A model generated the notes under the pieces. The model made no database searches, had not been told where the DNA came from, and worked only from the letters and a program-made list of their open reading frames with translations. A stretch of DNA of 64,000 bases from Polia nebulosa (taxonomy: Eukaryota > Arthropoda > Insecta > Lepidoptera > Noctuidae): contig OX589608.1 in NCBI GenBank assembly GCA_951329385.1, forward strand, positions 25,057,483-25,121,482. The letters run 5' to 3'. The translations under genes and the position numbers were made by a program. Each line of letters begins with the position of its first letter. Positions within the stretch are counted from its first letter, which is position 1. Of this stretch, positions 63,658-64,000 are shown piece after piece.

Positions 63658-63751
63658 GGCACAAGGGGCGACGAGCACAAGCCAGACTAAGCGCGCGACG
63701 GCGGCGACCAAGACTTATCACTTGTCCTACTGATACCGCCTCCGGTTCCGT
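63658..63751 (-). CDS. SANT-like gene, exon 2 (Arg-rich)
   Basis: Acceptor CTTATTTTTCAG, donor TTGTGCC followed by GTAAGT. Encodes TEPEAVSVGQVISLGRRRRA and LSLACARRPLC. The Arg run may be a nuclear localisation signal. Confidence 0.55.
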
Positions 63752-63828
63752 CTGAAAAATAAGAGCTTTGGTAAAATAGACCACACTGAAACTCAACAAC
63801 AAATAAATACCCATGTAATGCTTATTAC

Positions 63829-64000
63829 CACGACGTGCTCAGCTTCGGGTGGAGGGGGTGAAAGGGATGGAGCCACCCCGAGGGTCTCGTCCTCCGACTC
63901 TTCCTCGACATCGAGGTACTCAAAGTTGATATAATCGACTTTCTCGTCAGGGATAAACACCTCCTCTTCCCTGTCCGAGTCCGAGTCCTCGTGCTCATCC
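63829..64000 (-). CDS. SANT-like gene, acidic exon, partial at window edge
   Basis: Open from the edge to the donor CACGTCGTG followed by GTAATA. Encodes an acidic stretch DEHEDSDSDREEEVFIPDEK, VDYINFEYLDVEEESEDETL and a proline-rich end. Its start is outside the window. Linking it to the SANT gene rests on matching phase only. Confidence 0.55.

Larger units (their letters stand above)
60720..64000 (-). pseudogene. Myb/SANT-like DNA-binding gene span, nine exons, probably inactivated
   Basis: Minus-strand exons are 63829-64000 (open at the window edge), 63658-63751, 63516-63596, 62661-62862, 62153-62338, 61627-61699, 61418-61473, 60960-61029 and 60720-60859. Eight introns have GT/AG borders, and phases agree at all junctions except across the frame change inside 62661-62862. 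The order is an acidic start, an Arg-rich segment, a Myb/SANT-like helix region ending in the RTGGG motif, a polar linker and a coiled-coil tail. Such proteins bind DNA and are related to the Myb-like partner of Harbinger transposases. A frame change near 62770 and an in-frame TAA at 62309-62311 argue for a recent pseudogene, unless these are sequence errors. Confidence 0.72.

Overview
The window is eukaryotic and reads as a moth or butterfly (lepidopteran) chromosome. The background is AT-rich and the few cellular-type genes are split by introns with GT/AG borders. Most of the DNA is transposon: R1-, RTE- and Jockey-like LINEs, tRNA-derived SINEs, a Gypsy-type LTR element, hAT, mariner and P-element DNA transposons, and many short inverted-repeat elements. 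No ribosomal RNA gene, intact tRNA gene, CRISPR array or operon was seen.

Three spliced genes can be rebuilt by joining exons in phase. (1) A ZAD plus C2H2 zinc-finger gene on the minus strand (43539 down to 28809), five exons, about 386 residues. Its 7.6-kb third intron holds a young Gypsy element with two identical 156-bp LTRs, plus older LINE pieces. (2) A THAP-domain gene on the plus strand (48394-54280), five exons, about 453 residues, whose last exon is a truncated P-element-type transposase. (3) A Myb/SANT-like DNA-binding gene on the minus strand (right window edge down to 60720), nine exons with good splice sites but one frameshift and one in-frame stop, so probably a recent pseudogene.

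Layout. 1-4.7 kb: zinc-finger and LINE relics. 4.99-8.12 kb: a hAT element with an 8-bp target-site duplication, whose right half plus flank is repeated three times at an 804-bp period. 8.1-12.4 kb: LINE relic, dispersed repeats and hairpins. 12.4-18.75 kb: a complete R1-clade LINE (ORF1 and ORF2) flanked by a 15-bp duplication and inserted into an older Jockey-like LINE. 19-28.4 kb: short LINE and SINE copies, a long TCA-type microsatellite, palindromes and MITEs. 28.5-43.5 kb: the ZAD zinc-finger gene and its intronic elements. 44.5-47.8 kb: a complete RTE-clade LINE with an open 1022-residue reading frame. 47.9-54.4 kb: the THAP/P-element unit. 54.6-59.6 kb: a LINE relic split by a mariner element and then by a 3.4-kb foldback element that appears to carry a cellular exon. 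60-64 kb: the SANT-like gene.

The elements are heavily nested. Target-site duplications give an insertion order in several places: Jockey-like LINE, then R1-clade LINE; Jockey-like LINE, then R1-type fragment and Gypsy; LINE, then mariner. Exon joins and family assignments come from reading the sequence only; no alignment or database search was run.
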